IMG/VR virus record: IMGVR_UViG_3300044954_000249
Coordinates: 1 to 55,910 of that record
Length of the DNA: 55,910 nucleotides
Reading direction: 5' to 3' (one strand)
Source of the DNA: a virus
Both the position numbers and the translations under genes were made by a program. This document shows positions 6,902-14,645 of the stretch, piece by piece. The notes beneath the pieces are model-generated. The model had not been told where the DNA came from. It ran no database searches and worked only from the letters and a program-made list of their open reading frames with translations. Position 1 is the first letter of the stretch, and the number at the start of each line of letters is the position of its first letter.

Positions 6902-7219
6902 ATGAGCACAAATGCAACAACAACTAAATCAGATGGTGTATCTGACATGAAGCGCCGCGAGGTGGGTGCTTTGTGGAAGAAGGAAAGCAAGAGCACCGGT
7001 CAGAAGTTTTTGACTGGCCACGTTAAGTTCAATGAGTTTGGCGAGGAAAAGCTCGTCAAGATCATCGTCTTTTCCAACAAGAATAAGAAAGACAATGCGA
7101 AGGCTCCAGCCTTCATTATCTATCTTTCAAGAGAGGATGGCCAAACTTCGGCGGCTCCACGAGCCGCAGAGAGTAAGGACGCTCCTCCGCCAGAAAGCAC
7201 TGAAGAGAGCGTGCTCTGA
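6902..7219 (+). CDS. Small phage protein, 105 aa, possibly nucleic-acid binding
   Basis: The first 80 residues are basic and beta-rich (EVGALWKKES...KFLTGHVKFN...EKLVKIIVFSN.KNK), followed by a low-complexity Ala/Pro/Glu tail ending ESVL. The layout W-K-K-E..FLTG.V....L.I..F.N recalls small phage DUF proteins with a single-stranded-DNA-binding-like fold, but I cannot assign a family. It has its own consensus promoter and its own terminator, so it is a monocistronic and probably highly expressed gene. Codon use looks more G/C-rich than its neighbours. Confidence 0.7.
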   Translation: MSTNATTTKSDGVSDMKRREVGALWKKESKSTGQKFLTGHVKFNEFGEEKLVKIIVFSNKNKKDNAKAPAFIIYLSREDGQTSAAPRAAESKDAPPPESTEESVL

Positions 7220-7228
7220 TAACGTCAA

Positions 7229-7255
7229 CCCCTCAGTAAAATGAGGGGCTTTTAA
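7229..7255 (+). terminator. Rho-independent terminator
   Basis: Perfect 7-bp stem CCCCTCA/TGAGGGG (7229-7235, 7242-7248) with loop GTAAAA, followed by CTTTTAATTT. It closes the monocistronic unit begun by P3. Confidence 0.9.
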
Positions 7256-7261
7256 TTTATT

Positions 7262-8344
7262 ATGATTAGCTTAAATTTGCCAATTAACGGGGTAAGTTTC
7301 GGACAAGTTTCAACTGGCTTTTTAAGAGAGCTCCATAGAAGAGAAGAAGAATCCATTCTATCTTTAATAGCCAATAACGCTGACCTATCCTCCCAAAAGG
7401 AAGATTCTAATTTTAATGAATGGATAAGAAGCGCCGTTTTTAATTTTCTTCCCTTCCATAATAGGAAGAATAAGATCTTTAAGCTTTGGCATATTAATGG
7501 TTCAATGGAGTCTTTCAGTGAAAAGCAGGTTTTACTCTCTTTTTATGAACTTGATAATCCAACCAGACACGAAGTTAATATTGTAAAGAACAATTACAAA
7601 GTCCTTTTCTCGGCTCAGGAGTCCGTAGACATTTTTAGAAATTTAGGGTGTGATAACGTTGAGTATATTCCTCTTTACTTTGACTCAGATAATTTTAAGA
7701 TTACCAATAAACAGTACTTTGAGGATGGCAGAATTGTTTTCAATGTAGCGGGTAAGCTCGAGAGAAGGAAGCATCATGTTAAGACAATAAGGGCTTGGGC
7801 TCGTAAGTATGGGAATAATCCAAAGTATTCTTTGCAATGCGCCATTTATAATAATTTCCTTACCCCGGAACAGAATCAAACCTTAGTAAATCAAATAACA
7901 GAGGGCAAAAAGTACTTCAATATTAATTTCTTGGGTTTCATGGGTAAGAATGAAATTTATAATGACTATTTAAATTCGGCAGATATTATTATTTCTATGT
8001 CTGGAGGCGAAGGATGGGGGCTCCCCGAATTCCAGTCTGTTGCAATGGGCAAACATTCAGTTACTCTTGATGCGTCCGGCTATAAGGGTTGGGCAAATAA
8101 AAAAAATTCAGTTCTAGTAAAGCCTTCTGGGAAGATCACTTCTGTCGATAATATATTCTTTAGAAATGGAGACTTATTTAATCAGGGCGACATCTACGAC
8201 TTTACAGAAGATAGTTTTATAGATGGATGTGAAGAGGCCATTAAAAGATTTGAGAAGTCCAAAGTCAATGGGGAGGGGCTAAAGCTCCAACAAGAATTTT
8301 CTGTGCAAAAATTTACTGACAAAATATTAAATTATTTAAAATAA
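7262..8344 (+). CDS. Glycosyltransferase, GT4-like
   Basis: 360 aa with two Rossmann-like halves. The C-terminal half carries the retaining GT-B signature: VFNVAGKLERRKHHVKTIRA (the start of the donor-binding domain), then SADIIISMSGGEGWGLPEFQSVAMGK, equivalent to the E-x7-E donor-binding motif of GT4 enzymes, with Glu in GEGWGLPEF. It transfers a sugar from a nucleotide donor; acceptor unknown, perhaps host surface glycan or virion protein. The ATG follows the terminator by 7 bases and has no clear promoter or Shine-Dalgarno, so it may depend on read-through. Confidence 0.85.
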   Translation: MISLNLPINGVSFGQVSTGFLRELHRREEESILSLIANNADLSSQKEDSNFNEWIRSAVFNFLPFHNRKNKIFKLWHINGSMESFSEKQVLLSFYELDNPTRHEVNIVKNNYKVLFSAQESVDIFRNLGCDNVEYIPLYFDSDNFKITNKQYFEDGRIVFNVAGKLERRKHHVKTIRAWARKYGNNPKYSLQCAIYNNFLTPEQNQTLVNQITEGKKYFNINFLGFMGKNEIYNDYLNSADIIISMSGGEGWGLPEFQSVAMGKHSVTLDASGYKGWANKKNSVLVKPSGKITSVDNIFFRNGDLFNQGDIYDFTEDSFIDGCEEAIKRFEKSKVNGEGLKLQQEFSVQKFTDKILNYLK

Positions 8345-8345
8345 C

Positions 8346-8687
8346 ATGCCGATTTATATTTTTCAGAGCCCTAAGACTGGAGAAGTAAAGGAGATACTTC
8401 AAAATATAAATGATGATCATTCTTATTCTGAGGGAGGAGTAGTTTGGCAAAGGATTTTTACTGTCCCCAATGCGGCAATAGATACAAAAAATGACATTTT
8501 CGATTCAAAGGGGTTCGCTGCTAAAACAATGAATAAGAAGGGTAGTGTTGGAGATTTGTTTGATGCCGCAAAAGAAGCCAGTGAAAAAAGAGAAAAAATT
8601 ACTGGCAAAGACCCGATAAAGCAAGATTATTTTAAAAAATGGAGCGCCAAGAGAAAAGGTAAAAAGCATCCATTAGATAGGGGTTGA
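8346..8687 (+). CDS. FmdB-like small phage protein lacking zinc-ribbon cysteines
   Basis: The start MPIYIFQSPKTGEVKEI resembles the MPxYxFxxxxTGEVxE opening of FmdB-family/zinc-ribbon proteins common in phages; here the CxxC pairs are missing altogether. The rest is basic (ending KRKGKKHPLDRG). It lies 1 base after the glycosyltransferase gene in the same transcript. Role unknown. Confidence 0.6.
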   Translation: MPIYIFQSPKTGEVKEILQNINDDHSYSEGGVVWQRIFTVPNAAIDTKNDIFDSKGFAAKTMNKKGSVGDLFDAAKEASEKREKITGKDPIKQDYFKKWSAKRKGKKHPLDRG

Positions 8688-8756
8688 TACACTCTTTCCC
8701 GTTCAGTAAAAAAAAAATTCTTCTGTTAGTAGTTTTTTCTTTCTTTTTCCTCCCAC

Positions 8757-8781
8757 TTGTTGTAAAGTATATAACTGAATT
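8757..8781 (+). promoter_or_regulatory. Possible nrd promoter region
   Basis: TATAAC at 8770-8775 sits 7 bases before the nrdA ATG at 8782, the leaderless spacing seen elsewhere, but no TTGACN box is 17 bp upstream; instead there is a T-rich tract. A TGTAAAGT string just upstream (8761-8768) resembles the GTGTAA late motif. Which element is used cannot be decided by eye. Confidence 0.4.
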
Positions 8782-10419
8782 ATGAGTAAAGTCCTTCATG
8801 TCAAAAAGCGGAACGGTCGCCTCGAAAACCTCAATATTAATAAAATAAATTTATGCGTAGAAAGAGCCTGCTCTGGATTAGAAAACGTTTCTGTTAGTGA
8901 GATCATCCTTGACGCTCATGTTCAGCTTTATGATAAGATTCCGACCGCTGAGATAGATAAGGCGCTCATCATGTCTGCGCGGACTAAGATTGAAAAGGAG
9001 CCCAATTATGCCCACGCCGCTTCTCGTCTTCTATTAGCCACTATTCTTAAGGAGGTTTTCGGAGAAAATTGCGATAGGGACGCTTTTGAGCATCAATATA
9101 AATCTTCTTTTATTAAAAGCATTAAGATGCTCGTTAAGGAAGAGGTTATTAATCCGAAACTTCTTGAATTTGATCTTAAGAAAATATCAGATGCAATTAA
9201 GCCAGACCGAGATTTAAAATTTAAATATCTTGGTTTGCAGATTGTATATGATCGTTATCTGCTTCATTTGAAGGGCCGTAGGCTTGAAACCCCGCAGGGA
9301 TTCTGGATGCGCGTAGCAATGGGTCTAGCTCTAAACGAGCAGAATAAAGAAGAAAAGGCAATCCAATTTTATGATGCCTTTTCTCAGTTTTTACTTTGCC
9401 CAAGTACTCCGACTCTTTTTAATAGCGGGACTATGCACAGCCAACTTAGTTCTTGCTATCTAAATACCTTCGATGATTCTATTGACGGAATTTTTGAAGG
9501 CTTGTGGCAGGAGGCTCGCAAATCTAAATTCGCTGGCGGTTTGGGCTTCGACGTGACTAATTTCCGTGCCGCAAATGCCTACGTTAAAGGGACCAACGGC
9601 AAATCCTCCGGCTTGATTCCGTGGCTTAAGATTTACAATGATACACTAATCGCAGTTGATCAGGGAGGTAAGAGGCCCGGGGCGGGATGCGCTTATCTTG
9701 AGACGTGGCATTTGGACCTAGAGGATTTTCTCGACTTAAAGAAGAATACCGGTGATGAGCGTCGCCGCTGTCACGATATGAATACAGCGAACTGGATTCC
9801 CGATCTTTTCATGCGTAGAATCCAAGAGGATGGAGACTGGTATCTTTTTTCTCCAAGCGACGTTAGAGATTTGCATGAGACCTATGGGGAAGATTTCGAT
9901 AATAGATATTTAGGTTATTGTAAGAAGGCTGAAGCTGGAGAGCTTCTCAATTTCAGGAAAGTCAAGGCGAAGGAGTTGTGGAAGAAAATGCTCCGCGTAC
10001 TATTTGAAACTGGGCATCCGTGGATAACTTTTAAAGATAACGCCAATTTAAGATATTCAAATTCCCACGAAGGAACGGTTCATAGTTCAAACCTGTGTCT
10101 AACTGGTGATACTCAAATATATGCCTTAGTTGATAAAATGCCAACCCACATAAGCCTAAGAGAGCTAAACGACCTATTCTCACTTAGCAAAGACATGAAA
10201 GTGTTGAGCTATAATGAAAAAGAGCAAGCTTATGAATACAAGAGTATATTAGCTTCGGCCCTGACCAAGAAAAATGCAGATTTGATTAAAATTACCGATT
10301 CTCAGACCGGTAAATCCATTAAGTGTACGCCCGAACATAAAGTTTTTACAAAAAATAGAGGCTACATCCAAGCTAAAGATCTAGCTCCTATGGATGAGCT
10401 AGAAATTCTGGATAACTGA
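8782..10419 (+). CDS. nrdA: Ribonucleotide reductase large subunit, N-terminal half, with N-half of a split intein
   Basis: 545 aa. Residues 1-90 are an ATP-cone (KRNGRLENLNINKI...ARTKIEKEPNYAHAASRLL), followed by the class I R1 barrel with SSCYLNTFDDSIDGIF (redox Cys), KFAGGLGFD and PWLKIYNDTLIAVDQGGKRPGAG. The N-extein stops after SSNL at residue 438; residue 439 onwards is intein (CLTGD...). The other half is the 10506-11726 gene. Splicing would rebuild an 811-aa R1 whose first C-extein residue is the catalytic thiyl-radical Cys of the N-L-C-x-E-I motif, so no active enzyme forms without trans-splicing. Co-operonic with nrdB. Confidence 0.93.
   Translation: MSKVLHVKKRNGRLENLNINKINLCVERACSGLENVSVSEIILDAHVQLYDKIPTAEIDKALIMSARTKIEKEPNYAHAASRLLLATILKEVFGENCDRDAFEHQYKSSFIKSIKMLVKEEVINPKLLEFDLKKISDAIKPDRDLKFKYLGLQIVYDRYLLHLKGRRLETPQGFWMRVAMGLALNEQNKEEKAIQFYDAFSQFLLCPSTPTLFNSGTMHSQLSSCYLNTFDDSIDGIFEGLWQEARKSKFAGGLGFDVTNFRAANAYVKGTNGKSSGLIPWLKIYNDTLIAVDQGGKRPGAGCAYLETWHLDLEDFLDLKKNTGDERRRCHDMNTANWIPDLFMRRIQEDGDWYLFSPSDVRDLHETYGEDFDNRYLGYCKKAEAGELLNFRKVKAKELWKKMLRVLFETGHPWITFKDNANLRYSNSHEGTVHSSNLCLTGDTQIYALVDKMPTHISLRELNDLFSLSKDMKVLSYNEKEQAYEYKSILASALTKKNADLIKITDSQTGKSIKCTPEHKVFTKNRGYIQAKDLAPMDELEILDN
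10096..10416 (+). other. N-terminal half of NrdA split intein, 107 aa
   Basis: Starts with block A (CLTGDTQIYALVD) and contains block B (KCTPEHKVF, with the T-x-x-H motif). The reading frame stops shortly after block B, the usual break point of split inteins. It strongly resembles, as I remember them, the NrdA-2 split inteins found in environmental phage sequences (N-half CLTGDAKID..., TPDHKVYTLNRGYVSAKDL). There is no endonuclease domain. Confidence 0.92.
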
Positions 10420-10505
10420 CGGAACAATGACGGACATAAGAATTTCATCTTATCTAAAGACGACAAAAGAATTAAATAAAATAAACTTAAAGTAGGAAAA
10501 ATATC
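10420..10505 (+). other. Gap between NrdA intein halves with in-frame remnant
   Basis: 86 bases separate the halves. Directly after the TGA the same frame stays open for 19 more codons (RNNDGHKNFILSKDDKRIK) to a TAA, which looks like genuine coding text. A TAGGAA element 7-8 bases before the ATG at 10506 can serve as ribosome-binding site. No promoter is evident. Confidence 0.5.
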
Positions 10506-10604
10506 ATGCTGACAATTGAAAAGGTAAATTATCAAGAAGACGTGTTCGATATAACTGTGGAAGATAACCACAATTTTTTTGCAAATGATATATTGGTTCA
10601 TAAT
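10506..10604 (+). other. C-terminal half of NrdA split intein, 33 aa
   Basis: Contains block F (VFDITVEDNHNFFAND) and block G (ILVHN followed by Cys), with penultimate His and terminal Asn, all residues needed for splicing. Closely similar to the C-half of known NrdA-2 split inteins as recalled (VFDITVKDNSNFFANNILVHN). Confidence 0.92.
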
Positions 10605-11726
10605 TGCACGGAGATCTTTTTACATACTAAGCCTTCTAAATACGAAGAGGGAGAAAAAAAGGAAGTCGGAGAAGCGGCCGTTTGCAATCTCTCTTCGGTT
10701 AATCTTAAAGAACACCTCAAGAACGGGAAGCTGGATTATCCTCTGCTAGCTAAAACTATCGCTACTCAAATTAGGGCTCTTGATAGCGTAATAGATTTAA
10801 ATTTTTATCCGACAAAAGAAGCCGCAAATTCTAATCTAAAGCACCGCCCAGTCGGGGCTGGTTCAATGGGGTGGGCTGACGTTTTTCATGCCTACAAGAT
10901 AGATTTTTCTTCTGAAGAGGCCATTCAATTCTCTGACGAACTACAGGAATTTATTTCTTATCATTGTATTCTGAATTCCTGCGCTTTAGCTAAGGAAAAG
11001 GGAAAATACTCCACTTACAATAATTCTCTTTGGTCTAAGGGGGTCTTACCAATTGATACTTATAAGTCCTTGATGAATTATCTCAAGCAAGATCCAATAG
11101 AATTTAAATCAAATAAATTCTCTCCTAAAGTCGATTGGGACACGCTTCGCGCCTCTATCAAAGAGCATGGGGTTCGCAACAGCAACACGATGGCTATTGC
11201 CCCTACGGCTACCATCTCTTATATTCAGGGGTGCTCTCCATGTATAGAGCCAGACTTCTCTACTCTATTCGTTTACGAAAATAAGAGCGGCAATTTAATG
11301 ATTACAAATGAATGGTTCGTAAATGAATGTAAAGAATTGGGGATCTGGAACAAGTCATTAATTGAAATGATTAAATCTGTTGATGGAGACTTATCTCAAT
11401 TAAACGGTTATATACCGGACGACTTGAAGAAGCGTTACTGTACCGCTTTTGACAGAGACCAATTCAAACTCGTCGATGCTGCCGCAGCCAGACAAAAGTG
11501 GATTGATATGGGGCAAAGTTTGAATTTATTCAACTCTAACACGTCTCTTAAGTTTCTAAATGATTTGTATATTCACGCTCGTAATAGAGGATTGAAAGCT
11601 ACTTATTATCTGCGTAATAAATCAGCGAGCAAAATCGAAAAGTCGGTGACCAAAACGCCAGAAACAAACAATAGCGAACCAAAAGCGTGCAGCATCTTAA
11701 ATCCGGGCTGTGAATCTTGTCAATAA
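10506..11726 (+). CDS. nrdA: Ribonucleotide reductase large subunit, C-terminal half, with C-half of split intein
   Basis: 406 aa: residues 1-33 are the C-intein, then the C-extein begins with Cys34 (CTEIFLHTKP). The rest is the second half of class I R1: AAVCNLSSVNL (second active-site Cys), HRPVGAGSMGWAD, HGVRNSNTMAIAPTATISYI (phosphate-binding loop) and ARNRGLKATYYLRNK. It ends in a flexible tail with CESCQ, the redox Cys pair reduced by thioredoxin or glutaredoxin. It supplies dNDPs with NrdB. Expression of this half must match the N half for stoichiometric trans-splicing. Confidence 0.93.
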   Translation: MLTIEKVNYQEDVFDITVEDNHNFFANDILVHNCTEIFLHTKPSKYEEGEKKEVGEAAVCNLSSVNLKEHLKNGKLDYPLLAKTIATQIRALDSVIDLNFYPTKEAANSNLKHRPVGAGSMGWADVFHAYKIDFSSEEAIQFSDELQEFISYHCILNSCALAKEKGKYSTYNNSLWSKGVLPIDTYKSLMNYLKQDPIEFKSNKFSPKVDWDTLRASIKEHGVRNSNTMAIAPTATISYIQGCSPCIEPDFSTLFVYENKSGNLMITNEWFVNECKELGIWNKSLIEMIKSVDGDLSQLNGYIPDDLKKRYCTAFDRDQFKLVDAAAARQKWIDMGQSLNLFNSNTSLKFLNDLYIHARNRGLKATYYLRNKSASKIEKSVTKTPETNNSEPKACSILNPGCESCQ

Positions 11727-11731
11727 TTAAT

Positions 11732-12745
11732 ATGAGTAATAAAACCGGAGCATTAATGGGAGAAGATGTAGCTGGGGTAAATCAAATTTTACCGCATAAG
11801 CATCATTTTGCATGGGATCTATTTTTAAAAGGGGTTGCTAACTCTTGGAGCCCAGCAGAAGTTAATATGTCCACTGACGTTAGACAGTGGAAAGACGGAA
11901 CACTAACTGGAGACGAGAAGCTGCTTGTTAAGCGTTGTTTGGGTTTTTTTGCTGGAAGTGAATCTCTTGTAGGGAATAATCTTCTTCTAACGGTTTTTAG
12001 ATGGATTACGGACGCCGAGTGTCGTCAGTACGTTTTAAGACAAGCGTACGAAGAGTCTCTACATAACTGGACAGTTGTCACTTCTTGCGACTCCTTCTCA
12101 CTGAAAATTAATGAAGTATATGAGGCATATTTAAATATTCCAAGTATCAAGGCTAAGGATGATTTTCTATTATCTATTACAAGTGACGTAAATAGACCAG
12201 ACTTTAGTACTAAAACCATCGAAGGGAAAAGAGAGCTTCTCCGTAATTTAATTACTTATTATATTGTCTGCGAAGGAACCTTCTTCTTCTCTGGCTTTGC
12301 CATGCTTCTCGCTCTTGGCCGTCAGAATAAGCTACCCGGCCTTTCCGATCAAATCCGCTATACGTTAAGGGATGAAAGCTTGCATATCAAGTTCGGAACC
12401 TATTTAATTAATTCTATAAAAGAGCAGTATCCGTCCGTTTGGAATAAAAAGTTCGAGGAGGAGACCCTAGAACATATTAAAAAGGCCGTGGAGCTTGAAA
12501 TAACGTACGCACATGACGTTTTACCGAGGGGTATCCTCGGCCTAAACGCCGAAATGTTTGTTGATTATATGAAGTATATTGGTAATAGGCGCCTTGAATC
12601 AATTGGGATAGACTTTAGATTCGATAGCGATAAAAATCCGTTCCCGTGGCTCTCAGAGGTCATCGATATGGGCGCAATGACTAATTTTTTTGAGCGGAAA
12701 GTTAAGGATTATCAAAATTCAGGAGCTTTAGAGGACGATTTCTAA
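11732..12745 (+). CDS. nrdB: Ribonucleotide reductase small subunit, class Ic-like (Val in place of radical Tyr)
   Basis: 338 aa from ATG 11732 (a TTG at 11717 is less likely). All six dimetal ligands are visible: Glu77 (GSESLVGNN), Glu108 and His111 (YEESLHNW), Glu181 (VCEGTFFF), Glu215 and His218 (RDESLHIKFG). The position that carries the radical Tyr, four residues after the first His, is Val115; in Chlamydia class Ic R2 it is Phe. This implies a metal-centred oxidant (Mn/Fe type in class Ic) rather than a tyrosyl radical. The acidic C-terminus (SGALEDDF) is the R1-docking tail. 5 bases after nrdA. Confidence 0.93.
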   Translation: MSNKTGALMGEDVAGVNQILPHKHHFAWDLFLKGVANSWSPAEVNMSTDVRQWKDGTLTGDEKLLVKRCLGFFAGSESLVGNNLLLTVFRWITDAECRQYVLRQAYEESLHNWTVVTSCDSFSLKINEVYEAYLNIPSIKAKDDFLLSITSDVNRPDFSTKTIEGKRELLRNLITYYIVCEGTFFFSGFAMLLALGRQNKLPGLSDQIRYTLRDESLHIKFGTYLINSIKEQYPSVWNKKFEEETLEHIKKAVELEITYAHDVLPRGILGLNAEMFVDYMKYIGNRRLESIGIDFRFDSDKNPFPWLSEVIDMGAMTNFFERKVKDYQNSGALEDDF

Positions 12746-12747
12746 TA

Positions 12748-12762
12748 AAATTGTGTAATTTA
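12748..12762 (+). promoter_or_regulatory. Candidate late promoter (GTGTAA motif, site E)
   Basis: ATTGTGTAATTTATAACAG with GTGTAA at 12753-12758, 11 bases before the ATG at 12770. Near-identical to site F at 23854 (ATTGTGTAAATTATGAAC). A TATAAC at 12761-12766 is too near the ATG to be the -10. Confidence 0.5.
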
Positions 12763-12769
12763 TAACAGA

Positions 12770-13069
12770 ATGGAAGAGCTAGACTGGCAGATAATTATTA
12801 ATTTCTTTTTTGGCATAATTACCTTTCTTGGGGGGTGGATGCTAAAATTGATTTTCGGTCTAATGTCAAAAATGCAAGAGGACTATAAGGATCTTAATCA
12901 TTATTCTAGAGTGCAGCATGATAAACTAATAGACGACTTAACCGCCCTAGCCCTTAGTATCCCAGAAAAATACGTTTCAAAAGATGATTTCAATCAGTTA
13001 GTAAAGGCCGTCCACCATAGATTTGACAGGCTTGAAGAGAAGATTGATTCCCTAAAAAATCACGAATAG
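12770..13069 (+). CDS. Membrane-anchored coiled-coil protein, 99 aa
   Basis: Residues about 6-30 (IIINFFFGIITFLGGWMLKLIF) form one transmembrane segment after an acidic N-terminus; the remainder is a charged helix with heptad-like spacing ending FDRLEEKIDSLKNHE. Single-TM plus coiled coil is a layout shared by phage holin-like (e.g. XhlA-type) and spanin-like proteins, and the candidate late promoter fits a late role, but neither is proven. Predicted leader is only 0-4 bases. Confidence 0.7.
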   Translation: MEELDWQIIINFFFGIITFLGGWMLKLIFGLMSKMQEDYKDLNHYSRVQHDKLIDDLTALALSIPEKYVSKDDFNQLVKAVHHRFDRLEEKIDSLKNHE

Positions 13070-13077
13070 CGCCTTTC

Positions 13078-13097
13078 CCTGACCTGTCTAAGTCGGG
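13078..13097 (+). promoter_or_regulatory. Hairpin abutting a GTG start
   Basis: CCTGAC (13078-13083) pairs with GTCGGG (13092-13097) around an 8-base loop; the last G of the stem is the first base of the GTG start at 13097. It could hold the start site closed, or be a weak attenuator (no T-run follows). Confidence 0.35.
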
Positions 13098-13840
13098 TGA
13101 ATTTTAAATTTGGTATAATCGGTTGCTTTTATAATTGCGCTGACTACCTCCCCGAAGTTCTTCCCCCTTGGTTTAAACTCAAAAAGGAATTTAATCTGGA
13201 GATGACTGCCGTAAATTGTCTTTTTACGGAATACGCCGCAATGGGAATGAAGAATGAAGATTCCAAGACGCGAGATATAATTAAATCTTTCCCATTCGAT
13301 TATACATTTATATCCCCTATACCGCAGCACGATTCAATTGTCAGAAATTCTGTTTTATCTTATCTTCTCTATAAAGAAGTTGATTTCGTATGGCTTTTGG
13401 ACGGAGACGAATTCTATACTGAAGAAGAAATAAGAAACATTATCTCTTTCGTAATTGAAAATAAGGATAAGTATTGGTTCTCTCTTAATTTCAAGAACTA
13501 CATTTTCGACGGCAAGACTTGGGTCGATGGATTCAGACCCCCAAGAATCTTTAATAACACCTTAAATAAAAAGATTGACAGGTTCTATTGGGAAAATGAT
13601 ATTGTTTATTCTGATGGAACAGATTATAAAAAATTAAGTAACATCGAAATTCCTATTGAGAAAGCCAGAGTAAGGCATATGACTTGGTTAAACAAAAATG
13701 GCAAAAGTAAAGTCGAGTATCAAATAAAACATTACGGTCACTGTTCTTACAAATGGAATGAAATCAAACAAGAATTAGAGTTCGATTTAGACTATTATAA
13801 GAAATTTGGGGTTCCGCTTCCTAATTTGATTAAAGATTAA
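13097..13840 (+). CDS. Glycosyltransferase, GT2-like
   Basis: 247 aa starting at GTG (the next ATG would remove the conserved-looking opening FKFGIIGCFYNCADYLPE). A DxD-type metal/donor site is seen in VDFVWLLDGDEFYTEEEI (about residues 95-112), typical of GT-A fold enzymes. The first of five consecutive GT-A-like genes with tiny or overlapping gaps. Acceptor and donor unknown. Confidence 0.72.
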   Translation: MNFKFGIIGCFYNCADYLPEVLPPWFKLKKEFNLEMTAVNCLFTEYAAMGMKNEDSKTRDIIKSFPFDYTFISPIPQHDSIVRNSVLSYLLYKEVDFVWLLDGDEFYTEEEIRNIISFVIENKDKYWFSLNFKNYIFDGKTWVDGFRPPRIFNNTLNKKIDRFYWENDIVYSDGTDYKKLSNIEIPIEKARVRHMTWLNKNGKSKVEYQIKHYGHCSYKWNEIKQELEFDLDYYKKFGVPLPNLIKD

Positions 13841-13843
13841 AAT

Positions 13844-14644
13844 ATGTCTCAATCCCATTATAATATTCTAGTCTTAGATTATAATCGCCCAAAAGAGAGC
13901 GAGCTATGCTTGGAGAGCATTGAGAAGTTTGCCAAGTTCAATTATAAGGTTATATATCTGTCTAACGGCGGAGAGCAAGATTACGCTATAGATTTCTATA
14001 AAAGAGGTTTAATAGACAAACTCATTTTAAGAAAAAGTAATTCTGGGTGCGGACTTGGAACTAGAGAACTTTTCAATGATTTTGATTTAGATTCAGATTT
14101 TGTATTTTATGTTCAATGTGACCAATTTATGGTCAGAGATTTATCCCAAGAAGAGATAGATTTCTATATTTCAAAAATTAAAGATAATGTCGCTTACGTT
14201 GACTTGGCTGGAAATCAAGGGCGAGGCATTTATTCCGAGCGAGCTCATTTCATAAGTAAGAGTTTCTATAATAAAATTCCAAATACCATTGGAGGTCCGG
14301 GGCCATATGCAAATCAAAAATGGACAGAGCAATCTCTCCAAGAATACTTAAAAGAAAACGGCTTGAAATTCGCGACAATAAATCCATTAGTTTTTGCTGA
14401 CAATGGAAAATGTTCTCTAAGAGAATATCCATGTGGAGGGCAACTTCTAATGTATGCTGACACCAAGCAGGTTTTTGTTTTAAAACCCATAACGAAAAGA
14501 GTCGATTTTATAAACATTCATTTAACTGATTCTGAGTGGGAAGCCATATTAAGTAATAAGTGGCAGAACGGCACCATACCAGAGCAACACAGGGATTATA
14601 GCTTTAAGGTGTGGGAGAAGCCATACGATAAAGAGATTTTATAA
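13844..14644 (+). CDS. Glycosyltransferase, GT2-like
   Basis: 266 aa. The opening HYNILVLDYNRPKESELCLESIEKF matches the GT2 start (strand, then N-R-P/S and a Leu-rich helix), and SDFVFYVQCDQFMVRDL occupies the DxD position, where the acidic pair is reduced to a single Asp (C-D-Q). That weakened motif makes the activity less certain. Immediately after the previous gene in the same operon. Confidence 0.68.
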   Translation: MSQSHYNILVLDYNRPKESELCLESIEKFAKFNYKVIYLSNGGEQDYAIDFYKRGLIDKLILRKSNSGCGLGTRELFNDFDLDSDFVFYVQCDQFMVRDLSQEEIDFYISKIKDNVAYVDLAGNQGRGIYSERAHFISKSFYNKIPNTIGGPGPYANQKWTEQSLQEYLKENGLKFATINPLVFADNGKCSLREYPCGGQLLMYADTKQVFVLKPITKRVDFINIHLTDSEWEAILSNKWQNGTIPEQHRDYSFKVWEKPYDKEIL

Positions 14645-14645
14645 C

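Noticed and set aside
10417-10476. Recoded TGA (alternative genetic code) as the reason for the apparent NrdA split
   Set aside because: Many other genes here clearly end with TGA (for example at 8687, 20388, 21944, 24144), and the C-half has its own ATG with intact C-intein.
11717-11731. TTG start for nrdB
   Set aside because: Would overlap nrdA and add residues not aligned to R2; ATG 11732 fits.
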